Positions 27,518 to 37,591 of a stretch of 64,000 bases of DNA are shown here, in pieces. This DNA comes from JAJDFU01 sp964640855. Its GTDB lineage: Bacteria > Bacteroidota > Bacteroidia > Chitinophagales > Saprospiraceae. The number at the start of each line of letters is the position of its first letter. Positions within the stretch are counted from its first letter, which is position 1. The notes below the pieces were generated by a model. It saw only the letters and a list, made by a program, of their open reading frames with translations. It was not told where the DNA came from and did not search any database. The translations under genes were made by a program, and so were the position numbers. The stretch spans positions 4,891 through 68,890 of the forward strand of contig CAZXIX010000010.1 of assembly GCA_964640855.1 (NCBI GenBank), given 5' to 3'.

Positions 27518-29059
27518 TTATTCATTGTTGTTGTGTTCCTTCAGTAGCGGCAGCAGATCCAACTGCAGCAGAGGATACGGCAAAAAGCGTTCATTGAGTT
27601 GGTAAGAAACCTGCTCGCCCAATATTTCATGAGTAAGTTCATCGGTGCGGTCATGGCGAACCAGGTCGTAGAACCTATGCCCCCATTCCATGGCTAGTTC
27701 AGCATATTTTTCATCCAAAACCGCATCCAGGTCCACGGAGGAAAGCGGTGGCATGCCAGCTCTCTCTCTAACCATATTGACTGCATCCTGTGCGCTCATG
27801 GCGTTGCTTGTGGCGCCCGAAACCAGGGCCTCGGCGTGCATGAGCAATATTTCTGCGTACCGGATCACCCGGAAATTGTTGTTTTCTCCGAATGTCGTTC
27901 TACCCGGTGTGTATTGATTGGAGGGCATGTAGTGCTTCGCGCTTTGGAAATTATACCTCGGGTGATTGTTGAAGATGTCACCATCGGGCGAAACATTTGT
28001 TACAAAATCAGGAAGAGGATTGTAGGCAGGATCGCTTTCGAGACTTGCTATTCCGTCAGGTGTGAAATTCACACTACCGATGAGCCGTATTTCTTCTCCC
28101 CGATCAAGCATAAACTTGATGAACTTTTCATTCGGCTCCCAGAAGCCCCAGCCACCGCCGATGCCCTCGACTGCAGGCGTATAGCTGGAGGGCCCGAAGA
28201 ACGCCCAGAGATATCTTACACTGGTGCCCGAACTCTGGCCAAAATCTGAATACTGTAGCTCGAGTATACTTTCATTATTGTTTTTACCGGGAATATTAAA
28301 TGCGTCGTAAAAATCCGGATACAATTCAAAAAGTCCCGAGTTGATAATCTCACCGGTCGCGTTAGCAACTTCCTGCCAATTCTTTAATTCGAGATTAGCG
28401 TACGCCTTTATGGCCAATGCCGCATACCTTGTGATGCCGAATTGAATATCTGTGCGTTGATTGGGACGGACTGCAGGTAAATTCGGGATCGCCAGATCCA
28501 TTTGATCGGAAACATGCTGCAGGACCTCTTCAAAATCAGATATGGGAAGATTCACCAGGGAGGTAGGGTCGCTGGTCTCGAAGATGAACAGGTCACCCCA
28601 TAAACGGGCAGCCTGCAAATAGGCAAACCCTCTCATGACACGAATTTCTGCGATATACTGGTCGGCGAGCTGAGGGTCTGCTCCGTTTTCCTTGTACCTG
28701 TTGATACCTTCGATCAGCCCGTTGCCGGCAATGATATCTTCGTGAAGGTTGAGCCAGTTGGAATTATACATCCAAAAGCTTCTGTCGTACCTGAATGCAT
28801 CTGTCTCCTGAAGTGGAAACTGATCGCCGGCAGCGTTCACATCATCTCCTCTGATACCTATCAAAGGAAAAGTTTCCCACTGCAACCAATTAAACTCCCC
28901 GTAAGCACCCTCAATGAGTAATCTCATGTCCTCACTTCGGGTATAATCCACTTCGTCGGCGGGTTGCACATCTTGCAAAGGTTCATCCACAATATCGCAA
29001 GCGAGCAAGAGAGTCGCCGGGATCAGTAATGTCATTAATGACTTTATTCTCCTTTTCAT
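27518..29059 (-). CDS. susD: SusD/RagB-family lipoprotein
   Basis: 513 residues, lipobox TLLLAC (Cys21). Typical SusD features: an N-terminal TPR-like helical part (EGAYGEFNWLQWETF, AEIRVMRGFAYLQAARLWGDL, YAALAIKAYANLELKNW), a substrate-binding insertion, and the C-terminal RYAEILLMHAEAL, VNMVRERAGMPPL and MEWGHRFYDLVRHDR motifs. SusD proteins form the lid of the SusC transporter and bind the oligosaccharide. It is 13 bases downstream of SusC, and 12 bases upstream of the LamG lipoprotein. Confidence 0.95.
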   Translation of the reverse strand: MKRRIKSLMTLLIPATLLLACDIVDEPLQDVQPADEVDYTRSEDMRLLIEGAYGEFNWLQWETFPLIGIRGDDVNAAGDQFPLQETDAFRYDRSFWMYNSNWLNLHEDIIAGNGLIEGINRYKENGADPQLADQYIAEIRVMRGFAYLQAARLWGDLFIFETSDPTSLVNLPISDFEEVLQHVSDQMDLAIPNLPAVRPNQRTDIQFGITRYAALAIKAYANLELKNWQEVANATGEIINSGLFELYPDFYDAFNIPGKNNNESILELQYSDFGQSSGTSVRYLWAFFGPSSYTPAVEGIGGGWGFWEPNEKFIKFMLDRGEEIRLIGSVNFTPDGIASLESDPAYNPLPDFVTNVSPDGDIFNNHPRYNFQSAKHYMPSNQYTPGRTTFGENNNFRVIRYAEILLMHAEALVSGATSNAMSAQDAVNMVRERAGMPPLSSVDLDAVLDEKYAELAMEWGHRFYDLVRHDRTDELTHEILGEQVSYQLNERFLPYPLLQLDLLPLLKEHNNNE

Positions 29060-29072
29060 TTTGCCGTTAATT

Positions 29073-32000
29073 TTAAAATTTCACATTTAAACCCGCAGTA
29101 TAGACCGCGGCTACGGGATACACCTGACGATCGATTCCATCAGGTACTTCCGGATTAAATCCATTGTATTCGAACACAGTTAGTGGTCTTTCGGCGGTCA
29201 GATACACCCTGATGGCCGGGATCTTTGGTTTGACACGTTGATTGTTAAACGTGTAACCGATCTGTACATTCTGGATCCGCCAGAAATCCCCGTCCTCTAC
29301 GTAATATTCACTGCTGTTTTGATTCCAACCCTTTCTGAGTCCGGCTGCCGAGGGGTACCTGTCGGACGTTCCATTTCCCCTCCACAGATTATTGAATAAT
29401 TCGGCATCGATGTTGGTATCATTGGTAAAGATCAATTCCCCCCGCTTCCGGTTGAGGATCTGATTTCCAGCCTGCCCTTGAAACAAAATACTGAAGTCAA
29501 GGTTCCTCCACGCCAGGCTTAAGTTTACCCCATAGGTTACATCGGGAAGGAAACTTCCGATCGGCACCCGGTCTTCGTCATTGATCTCCCCATCGCCGTT
29601 TTGGTCTTTGAAAAAGAAATCCCCGGGATCCAAATTCGTAGCAGCCAGGAATTCGCCGGAGTACCCGCTATTCTGGATGTCTGCCTCGCTCTGGAATACA
29701 CCGTTGATCTCGTATCCAAAAAAGGCTAAATAGGATCCCCCAACGATCGAGCGTCTGATGAATTCGCCCCCTATTTGTTGGAACTCGGGACCACCAAGGC
29801 TTAGTACTTCATTGTTAAGCGTTGCAAAATTACCGCCTACATTGATTTGTAGTTNNNNNNNNNNGTCCAGTTGGCCGAAAATTCAAATCCCTGATTTCTT
29901 ATTTCCCCGAGACTCCTTCTCACCGCTCCTCTGATCAAGGGCTGTTCGATAAGAATGGAAAGGTTTCTGGTATCCCGGATAAAATAATCCATGGTGACCG
30001 ACAACTTGTTGCCGAAAAAACGTGCGTCCAACCCGAAGTTGGTCTCTACGGTAGTTTCCGGGCGATCAATGAGGTCGAAAGTCGGATCGAATACCCGGCC
30101 GGTTACGGGCGCCCCGTTGATAACCGTCAGTCTGCCCGGTTCCAGGGTTGGAGCGCCCACAGCCGGACTTATGGCATCATTACCCAATTGCCCCCAGCTG
30201 GCGCGTAGCTTTAGAAAGTTGACCGCAGCGATATTAAAAAAAGATTCCTGGGACACAACCCAGCCGGCCCCCACTGTGGCGAAACTATTCCATTTGGTCT
30301 GGAATTTATTGTTGCCATCAACCCGGTAGGTACCATAGATCAGGTATCGATTGTCAAAATTATAGGCAAGTCGGCCAAAAAAGGACATGAAAAACAAACT
30401 CGATCCAAAGTCACCGATTTGATCCTGATCGAAATTGGTCGCCCGGTTCAGGTACCAAAGCTCTTCATTATCCCGGGTTGGATTAGGATCAAGCTCAGTG
30501 CCCTGGGCAAATAAACCTTGCACATATTCACTTCGATAAGACTGACCAGCTGTTACGGTCAAATTATGTCTTCCGAAATTATCATCGTAGGTCAGATAGT
30601 TATCCCAAACGACGTCGAAACGGGTTTGGTGGTTTCTACTGAGTGCGGAAACACGATCCGTTACGCCGTCATTAAATGCAAAATTAACACTGCGGTTATT
30701 TAAGTTTTCAAAATTATAATTGAATTGCGTTTTAAATGTCAATACATTCCGAATGATCTGCGCCTGTGCATACAGGTTACCCACTATATTGAGAATATCA
30801 TTCCGGTTGTCGTTGTAGATTAACGAATAAAACGGATTTTGCAGCCCTCTGTATCCTATTAACTGGGCGTTCGCCAACTGGGGATCAGAGGCAGCAGTAT
30901 TGAGTGAGTCAATCTTTGGAATGATCGGTACGGAATGATAGGCATTGAACCAGGCTGCATTATTGCCATCGTACCGCCTGGCAATGCTGGCATTCACGTT
31001 ACCTCCTATCGTAAACCAGTCGTTCAACAAGGCATCAATTCGGGTTCTGAGATTGAATCGCTGAAATTCATTTCGGGTTTCATTCAACAAACCGTCCTGA
31101 TCAATAAAGCCAAGACCTATGGAATATTTTGTTTGGCTGGTCCCCCCGCTAAAGGTCAAATTATGGCTTTGAATGGGAGCCGGATTCATGATCAAATCGT
31201 ACCAATCGGAATTCACCGCAGGAATATTGGGATCCTCAAGGCTTCTCCCGTACCGCTGCATCGCATTGTCAATAAACCCCTGATCTGCTGCAGAACCGGT
31301 CTCCTGGATGTATTGTGCGAACTGCTGGGAATTGGACATTTGTATTACATTCTGCGGGTTTTGCACACCGTAATATCCATCATATACAACTTGAGGAGCT
31401 TGGTTAAAGGTGCCTGATTTGGTCGTGATCAATACGACTCCATTACCTGCCCGAACTCCATATATCGCGGCAGAAGAGGCATCCTTCAGGACGGATAGCG
31501 TTTCAATATCTGCAGGGTTAAGGAAATCAATGTCATCTACAAACATTCCATCGACCACGAAAAGGGGTGCTCCAGCCCCTTCGAAGGAGCCTACTCCGCG
31601 TATCCTCACCGTCGGTGCGCCTCCCGGGGCTCCATTGCTTACAATCTGTACACCGGGCACTCTACCCTGCAGCGACTGCATAGCTTGTGGTGAAGGCGTT
31701 TTTATAATGTCCTTGGATTCCACGGTGGAAATTGCCGAGATCAGATCGCGCTCTCTTTGCACTCCGTAGCCTACAACGACTACCTCATCCAGCGTCGAAC
31801 CCGGTTCGAGCTGGACCGTGTAAGCATCCGCATTGGTCACCGCTATAATCTGATCGGTGTAACCGGTGTACGAAATCCGTATTTCATTGATCCCTTCGGG
31901 CAAATCGAATGAAAAAGATCCATCCAGGTCGGTAACCGTACCTGTACTAGTACCCACGGCCAAAATGTTAGCCCCGATCAGAGGCTCCCCTGTCTTGGCA

Positions 32001-32113
32001 TCCGTGACGGTACCCGTGATGGTACGCTGTGCCCAGGTAAATTGGGCAAGCGCGAGGCCGAACAACACGAGCATCCATCTGCACCTACGGGAAAAGTAAA
32101 CTTCCTGATTCAT
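29073..32113 (-). CDS. susC: SusC/RagA-family TonB-linked transporter (spans an assembly gap)
   Basis: About 1010 residues across the gap. Signal peptide to near TWAQ (residue 29), carboxypeptidase-like domain (ITGTVTDAKTGEPLIGANI), SusC boxes (LDEVVVVGYGVQRERDL; ALQGRVPGVQIV-like SLQGRVPGVQIVSNGAPGG; VLKDASSAAIYGVRAGNGV) and a barrel ending AGLNVKF. The N run at 29855-29864 breaks the frame only because its length is nominal: upstream coding reads FEFSANW and downstream, in another frame, LQINVGGNFATLNNEV, exactly what a SusC barrel has there. So the gene is probably whole. It imports the oligosaccharide held by SusD, powered by TonB. Confidence 0.92.
29855..29864. other. Assembly gap (10 N) inside susC
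   Basis: Ten N between two parts of one barrel. To restore the frame, the real missing length must be 2 more than a multiple of three (two bases remain before the gap and two after it). Ten is therefore not the true size. The flanks share no clean overlap. Confidence 0.75.
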
Positions 32114-32970
32114 ACAAATTGTTTGGTTGGTTAATGAGCGTTCTGAAATGCCTGGCTTCCAGGCAATTTGGTATTTGGTGTGTATTTTGCTGATTCACAG
32201 GTCAAAGGCGAAATTTTCGTGAGACTTGATCGCCCTGTTCCAGTTAAGCTTTTATTACCGAACTGCAGGTCTGAAAATACTAATAACATTTCGAAAGGCA
32301 GGTTTGCATCTGAGGATTTTTCGTTCTTCACGGGACAAAGGCGAAGAAAATTACGAAAGTGTGGCGGTAGCTTTCTACCCTATATCGCCTGGAGCCCGGG
32401 GAATGCTGCCTGCCATGCTGGAAAACTTAAGCTTTCGGGCCGAAATCTCCCAACCTGCTCAGACGGCAGTCCAATATCGCGCTCTGATGCCTCACTTTCC
32501 TGCTTGCCTGACAAGCTGAAGGCATCGCTACAAAGGAGAGGTTTTGCACCTTTGATTCGACAGGTAGAAATTTCAAAACCTTTATGGCGGTGTGTTACCC
32601 GATGGAAAACCCATGAAGTGAATGTGGTCGAGGATATGGCTTTATCGCACTCTTTACTATGTGCGGCTTATCAGGCCTTTGAGGTCTGTCCGGGGCAGCA
32701 TTCACTCCGTGGGGTGCATTTTGCTGACATAGACTGGATTCAGAACAGAAATCGCGTTCTCTGCTGGTCTGATTTAAGGGTTTCCAGACAGGATTCTGGT
32801 TCGGCACCATCGTTATGGGCAGGTGAAAGGATATACCCCGATAAAGAGTCGAAAGAAGTTTCTTAAACGACTGCATTTCAGGGAATTTTTATATTTTTCG
32901 ATCCACTCGCGTTTTGTGACCACTGAGGTCATTCAAAGTTGCGGGATTATAAAATCCAAAAAGAATTAAG
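32114..32970. other. 857-base intergenic region between susC and the anchor J gene
   Basis: Divergent promoter region with no credible gene. Open frames exist on both strands (for example 32168-32866 plus), but they lack signal or domain features, have odd composition, and lie next to well-formed genes that look quite different. Near the susC start there is a perfect small hairpin, GCCTGG-CTT-CCAGGC at 32150-32164, which would be in the susC leader. The length is unusual for this gene-dense window. Confidence 0.5.
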
Positions 32971-33960
32971 ATGAAAACTTTAAAAGTTCTTTCCATCCTG
33001 CTGTTAGGTAGTGCGATGCTATTCCTGGGCAGTTGCGACGATGAGGATGTCCCTGTCTCCCTGATCAATTTCTCAACAGCATCTTTCGACGTTGACCCCG
33101 TGACCTTGGATCCCGTCACGGTTGAAATAACATTGAGCCCGGCTGCCGGAAGCAATTCCTCGATCACCGTTAATTTTTCCGGTGGAGAAGGCACATTTAC
33201 GACTGTACCTGCGTTGACAGGCAATTCTGTCGAACTGCCGGTTGCACAAGGTGATCGGTCCGTTTCCTTTACGGTTACATTTGACCGGGCCTCGCTTCCC
33301 TCTGAAAACCTCCAGGTGGATATTACCTTTGGCGATTTAGGGCCTAATCTCGGCACAGGGATCACCACCGCTGCTTCCATTAATGTCCCATTCTTGGATT
33401 TGCAGACCTTACCTTACGCTGAAGCTTTTGGTGGGGCAGGTGTGACCTCTTGCGATGAAACTACATTCCCTCCTGCGGGTTGGGTCGTTGAGACCGTGGA
33501 AGGAAACCCGGACGGTGATGGTACCTGGAGATGTATCACAGGTGCTGATGGTTCATTTACCCATACCGGTACAGGTGTTGAAGCAAATGCGTTCATCACC
33601 GGTGAAACCATCGACGCCTGGCTGGTTTCCCCCATATTGGGTCCGATCACCTCAACCACTTCTATGGATGTCGGACTAGACATTCGATTTGACCCAAATG
33701 GTGGATTCCCCTATGAAGTAGAGGTGTTGGTTTCGACGGATTACAACGGGCTTAATTTTAGTACTGCAAATTGGCAAAACTTTGAAGTAGCAACCAATCA
33801 ATGGCTGGCCAACGACTTCGAAGCAGATGATGTCACCATTTACAACTTCGATTTGAGTAGTTTCGATGGTGAAGCCATTGCAATTGCATTCCGCTATATA
33901 TGCCCGGATAACGGAAACTGCGGTATCGCCAGGTTTGACGACTTTTCCATTTCGAACTAA
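32971..33960 (+). CDS. Choice-of-anchor J lipoprotein, paralogue of the 10531-11514 product
   Basis: 329 residues, lipobox LFLGSC (Cys24). The order matches the earlier paralogue: a Calx-beta/cadherin-like segment (residues 35-140, VTVEITLSPAAGSNSSITV), then the anchor J jelly-roll beginning LPYAEAFGGAGVTSCDET with FPPAGWVVETV, DAWLVSPILGPI, EVLVSTDYNG and the closing IARFDDFSISN. It faces away from SusC across a long intergenic region and is followed by a strong terminator, so it is transcribed alone. It may be a surface or vesicle-associated carbohydrate- or protein-binding lipoprotein; no catalytic site is seen. Confidence 0.82.
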   Translation: MKTLKVLSILLLGSAMLFLGSCDDEDVPVSLINFSTASFDVDPVTLDPVTVEITLSPAAGSNSSITVNFSGGEGTFTTVPALTGNSVELPVAQGDRSVSFTVTFDRASLPSENLQVDITFGDLGPNLGTGITTAASINVPFLDLQTLPYAEAFGGAGVTSCDETTFPPAGWVVETVEGNPDGDGTWRCITGADGSFTHTGTGVEANAFITGETIDAWLVSPILGPITSTTSMDVGLDIRFDPNGGFPYEVEVLVSTDYNGLNFSTANWQNFEVATNQWLANDFEADDVTIYNFDLSSFDGEAIAIAFRYICPDNGNCGIARFDDFSISN

Positions 33961-33980
33961 GGATAGTTTAATTTATACAA

Positions 33981-34016
33981 GAAAAGCCCTGCCTGGTGGT
34001 AGGGCTTTTCCATTTT
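33981..34016 (+). terminator. Intrinsic terminator after the anchor J gene
   Basis: GAAAAGCCCT (33981-33990) and AGGGCTTTTC (34001-34010) form a perfect 10-bp stem with a 10-base loop, followed by CATTTT, 20 bases after the stop. Confidence 0.85.
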
Positions 34017-34194
34017 GGCTAAAGGATGTACTACATGCTCAATGCATTTATCCTCTGGTCACGTTCGGTGGAAAAAGGCCCATACCTTTTATACAGGAAC
34101 TCTCTTGTAAACTGCATGTTATCTAAGCACTTACTCGTGACTAAGGAGTGATTATGAATAATTCCAAAAACAATACGCATTCCTCAAAAGTGTT

Positions 34195-35448
34195 ATGAGA
34201 TCAGCCACCCATATATCGCACGCCATTTATGCAGTGACATTCTGTCTGATCGGATTACTGCTGGAGTGTTCGCCCACAGAGAAGCCGCCTGCTCTTGACG
34301 GCGGAGGCAACCTCTATCAGTTTGACGACAGGCTCAGCAGCCGCTGGATCAGTTTCGAAAATCCCGAAGGAAAAAAGGGTGCAGGAGGATGGGAAAATAA
34401 AGGGGCCAAAGGTCATGCCTGGGAACAGATCCTGCCCGGCGAAAAGAAGGTATTGATGGACCTGAAGGGAGCCGGGATCATACACCGTATGTGGATCACC
34501 GTGAATAACAGAAGCCCTGAGATGCTGCGTGGCATGCGGATTGATATGTACTGGGATGGCGAAGAAAAACCGGCCGTTTCAGTGCCCTTCGGCGATTTTT
34601 TCGGAATAGGACTTGGGAAAACGGCTGTATATGAGACGGAACTATTCACCAACCCGGAAGGTCGTTCGTTCAACAGCTATGTTCAGATGCCCTTTAAGAC
34701 CGGTGCTAAGATCGTAGTTACCAACGAGACAGATATCCTGCAGCCGAATATCTACTACGATATCAACTACTCGTTACTCGATGGGTGGCAGGATGATTAC
34801 CTGTATTTTCATGCCTGGTGGCACCGGGATACGGCCACCGCCCCAGGTGTGGATTTTGAGATCCTGCCAACCGTGGAAGGGAAGGGGCGATTTCTGGGTA
34901 CCAATATCGGCGTGAATACCAATCCGGCGTACGAACAAATGTGGTGGGGATAAGGCGAGGTTAAGTTCTATCTCGATGGGGATGATTCTCTGGCTACGCT
35001 CGTCGGTACGGGAACGGAAGACTACATCGGCAGTGCATGGAGTCAGGGAGAATACTCCAATCTGCATCAGGGGTGCCCTATTGCGAGCAAGGAGACAGAA
35101 GAATGGGCTTTTTATCGGTATCACATAAAAGATCCGATCTTTTTCAAAGAGAATATAAGAGCCACCATCCAGGTGATGGGCGGAGGAATGAAAGACCATG
35201 TCCTGGAGGTAATGCGCAGGGAAGGGGGGCCGCCGATTATCCCGGTCACAGTCGGATGGGATACCCAGGTGAATCTATTGGACCAGGGAATTTCAGACTA
35301 TGACCGTGTTATGGATGGATGGATGAATTACTATCGGTCAGATGACTACTCCTCGGTCGCTTACTTTTACCTGGACCAGCCTTCCAATGAGCTCAAGCCA
35401 CTTCAGGGTTTGGAAACCCGAACGGCAAAACTTAAACCTGCGAAATAA
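34195..35448 (+). pseudogene. GH172 (DUF2961) lipoprotein gene with an in-frame stop
   Basis: The first 252 codons give a lipoprotein signal (LLLECS) and a DUF2961 start: SFENPEGKKGAGG, GAGIIHRMWITV, NSYVQMPFKTGAKIVVTNE. TAA at 34951 then interrupts, and the same frame goes on for 165 more codons with GEVKFYLDGDDSLATLVGTG, TEDYIGSAW and VMGGGMKDHVLEVM. The break falls at WWG-stop-GEV where the family normally reads WGEGE, so GAA changed to TAA (one base) explains it. GH172 enzymes act on fructo- or arabinofuranosides; the C-terminal part holds much of the active site, so the truncated product should be inactive. It could also be a consensus error in the draft assembly. Confidence 0.85.
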
Positions 35449-35966
35449 GGGCGGGATCGGGTTTTTCTTGGCTGCCGGCAGATGTAGTGTTTCTCCTAAC
35501 CCGTTTGCCCCCTTTTTCGTCTGATTTTCTCTTGATCCTCCTTTCGGAAGCCCTTGTGCGGCCCCTGGATTTTTCCACATTTGCCCATCACTCAGGGTAC
35601 CAGCTACATAAATCGGGTTTATACCCGTGGGCCCTATTCCCTTCCGGCCTTCATGTAGAATACCCCCCAACTCGCCTCTGGCTTGTCGGGATCTACAACT
35701 TAAGGCATCAGCGTTTTTAATTCGAATCTACTGACGCTCATTTTGTTTGGTCAGTATCTTCGCTATGCTACGTTTCGGATGTTCCTTTGTTCTTCCCGCC
35801 GCCGGCGCCGATCTCCAGAAATGTCAGGCACAAACTCTCTTACACACCAAAACCCAGGAAATTCAATAAATGGAATCTGCACCCTGGATGGGTTTCGCAT
35901 ATAACGAAAATATCACTTGCGAATCATTGTGAAAACCTTGTTATTGCCAAAAAAAACGCCCCTCAT
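35449..35966 (+). other. Intergenic region before the DHCR24-like gene
   Basis: 518 bases. The first 250 have no supportable gene on either strand. A copy of the dispersed repeat occupies about 35717-35820. The last 140 form the leader of the DHCR24-like gene; the frame of that gene is open upstream to 35787 but runs into the repeat, so the ATG at 35967 is the start chosen. Confidence 0.5.
35717..35820. repeat. Dispersed repeat, copy 2 (right half)
   Basis: Aligns with 37645-37730 in the same orientation: shared blocks are ATTCGAAT-TACTGACG, TCAG-ATC, TCG-ATGTTC-TTTGTTCTT and CCGCCGGC-CCGA. About three quarters of positions agree by eye, with small insertions. Confidence 0.65.
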
Positions 35967-37568
35967 ATGAAACCGAGCTTACAGCAGTTCCTCACCCGCA
36001 ACCGCGGTCTGGTTGTCTTCCTGTTTGCCGTACCAGTGAGCTTTGTATATCAAAGTGCCCAGAACCTGCGCAACTGGTATTTCCGCAACTTCCAGGCCAC
36101 CAATAAGCTGCACGACCGGAAGGTAGCTGAGATACAGGCTAGGGTGAAAGAGGGAGCCCGATCCGGTAAACGGATGTGCACGGCCCGCAAGCCCTGGATG
36201 ACCATGTCTATTCGCAAAGCCACCTTCAAAAAGGATATGGTGCAGATCCCCATCAACCTGAAGAACATCCTCGATTTTGATCCGGAGAAAGGCATCGTCC
36301 GGGTAGAACCCATGGTGACCATGGGAGACATCACCCACTACCTCATCCCAAAGGGCTTTGCCCTGGCCGTTCAGGTAGAAATGGACGACCTCACCGTGGG
36401 CGGCTTGTGCATGGGCATCGGTATCGAGACCACTTCCCATCGTTATGGATTCCTGTTCGAAACCATTTCCGCTTACGAAATTGTAACGGCCGAAGGGGAA
36501 CTGATCCGGGCGACCGCCGACTCCCATCCCGATCTTTTCCACAACCTGCCTTGGTCGCATGGAACCCTCGGATTTCTGGTAGCCGTGGAAATGAAGGTGG
36601 TCCCCATCCGCTCGCATATGCGACTCCGGTATATTCCTACCCACTCCCAGGAAGAATTTTGCCGGCTCTTCCAGGAGCTTTCCCAGTCGGAGAACCCGCC
36701 GTCCTACCTGGAGGGCCTGGTCTATTCCCCGAAGGAAGCGGTGATCATGTGCGGCGAGTTGGAGGAGCCCGATACCCCGGAGAAGCGCAAAAAGATCAAT
36801 TCCATCAATCGCTGGCACAAGCCCTGGTTCTACACCTATGTGGCGCGTTACCTGGAATGGGGCGAAGGGGAAGAATACATCCCCATTCGGCATTATTTCC
36901 ACCGCCATACCCCATCGGTCTTTTTTCAGCTCAAGGACCTCATCCCTTTTGGGAACCAGGCTTGGTATCGTTGGCTTTTCGCCTGGATGGGAGCCCCCAA
37001 GATCTCCCTGATGAAGCTCACCTTCACCCGGGAGCTCCGCAGGCAAGCCTTTGAAAACCGGGTCGCACAGGACATCCTCATACCGATTCAGGATATGGCC
37101 GAAGCCTTGGATCACATCCATCCCCGCTACGGGATCTATCCCATGTGGATCTGCCCGGTGCGTATGTTCCGGCATGCGCCTCATGAAGGCTTATTGCCCG
37201 AGCCCGAGTCCGCTTCGCAGATGTATGTGGACATTGGCATTTACGGCATCCCGGCCACGGTACCTAGTGGCAATTGGGATTCCATTCGCGAGGGACGGGC
37301 GCTGGAGGCCTTGTCCTTATCCAAGCGGGGCTTCCACATGCTGTATGCGGATATGTTTATGAACCGGGCGGAATTTGAGCGCATGTTCAACCACCGAACC
37401 TACCGCGCAGTACGTGCCCAATACAAGGCGGATCAGGCCTTCCCGGAGATCTACGACAAGGTAGTCCCGGAAAGCTGGCTGGTAGACCTGGAAGAAGAGG
37501 CCGCCAAGCGGATGGAGGCCCAAAATGTGAAGGCGAGCCCGATGAAGGAGCGGTTGGCAGAAAGGTAG
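35967..37568 (+). CDS. DHCR24-like FAD-dependent delta-24 sterol reductase homologue
   Basis: 533 residues from the ATG at 35967, near the 516 of human DHCR24. The resemblance runs end to end: an N-terminal membrane helix (LVVFLFAVPVSFVYQ), MCTARKPWMTMSIR, VRVEPMVTMGDIT, the FAD-binding DDLTVGGLCMGIGIETTSH, NLPWSHGTLGFLVAVEMKV, EYIPIRHYFHRHTPSVF, LIPFGN, and GFHMLYADMFMNRAEF. DHCR24 reduces the C24-C25 double bond of sterol side chains with NADPH and FAD. No other sterol gene (squalene epoxidase, cyclase) is in the window, so the enzyme may act on sterols taken from outside, on another isoprenoid, or on endogenous sterol made elsewhere. It stands alone, with repeat copies on both sides. Confidence 0.85.
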   Translation: MKPSLQQFLTRNRGLVVFLFAVPVSFVYQSAQNLRNWYFRNFQATNKLHDRKVAEIQARVKEGARSGKRMCTARKPWMTMSIRKATFKKDMVQIPINLKNILDFDPEKGIVRVEPMVTMGDITHYLIPKGFALAVQVEMDDLTVGGLCMGIGIETTSHRYGFLFETISAYEIVTAEGELIRATADSHPDLFHNLPWSHGTLGFLVAVEMKVVPIRSHMRLRYIPTHSQEEFCRLFQELSQSENPPSYLEGLVYSPKEAVIMCGELEEPDTPEKRKKINSINRWHKPWFYTYVARYLEWGEGEEYIPIRHYFHRHTPSVFFQLKDLIPFGNQAWYRWLFAWMGAPKISLMKLTFTRELRRQAFENRVAQDILIPIQDMAEALDHIHPRYGIYPMWICPVRMFRHAPHEGLLPEPESASQMYVDIGIYGIPATVPSGNWDSIREGRALEALSLSKRGFHMLYADMFMNRAEFERMFNHRTYRAVRAQYKADQAFPEIYDKVVPESWLVDLEEEAAKRMEAQNVKASPMKERLAER

Positions 37569-37591
37569 ATGGGAGATGAATACATGAATGA

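Noticed and set aside
32168..32866. 232-codon plus-strand frame upstream of the anchor J gene
   Set aside because: Cys/Ser/Arg-rich composition unlike real neighbours, no signal peptide or motif, overlapped by frames on the other strand.
34951..34953. In-frame TAA as programmed readthrough or recoding in the GH172 gene
   Set aside because: UAA is not used for selenocysteine or pyrrolysine, and no downstream structure was seen; a simple nonsense change or sequencing error is enough.
35979..37184. 401-codon minus-strand frame opposite the DHCR24-like gene
   Set aside because: Antisense shadow; the plus-strand product matches DHCR24 throughout.
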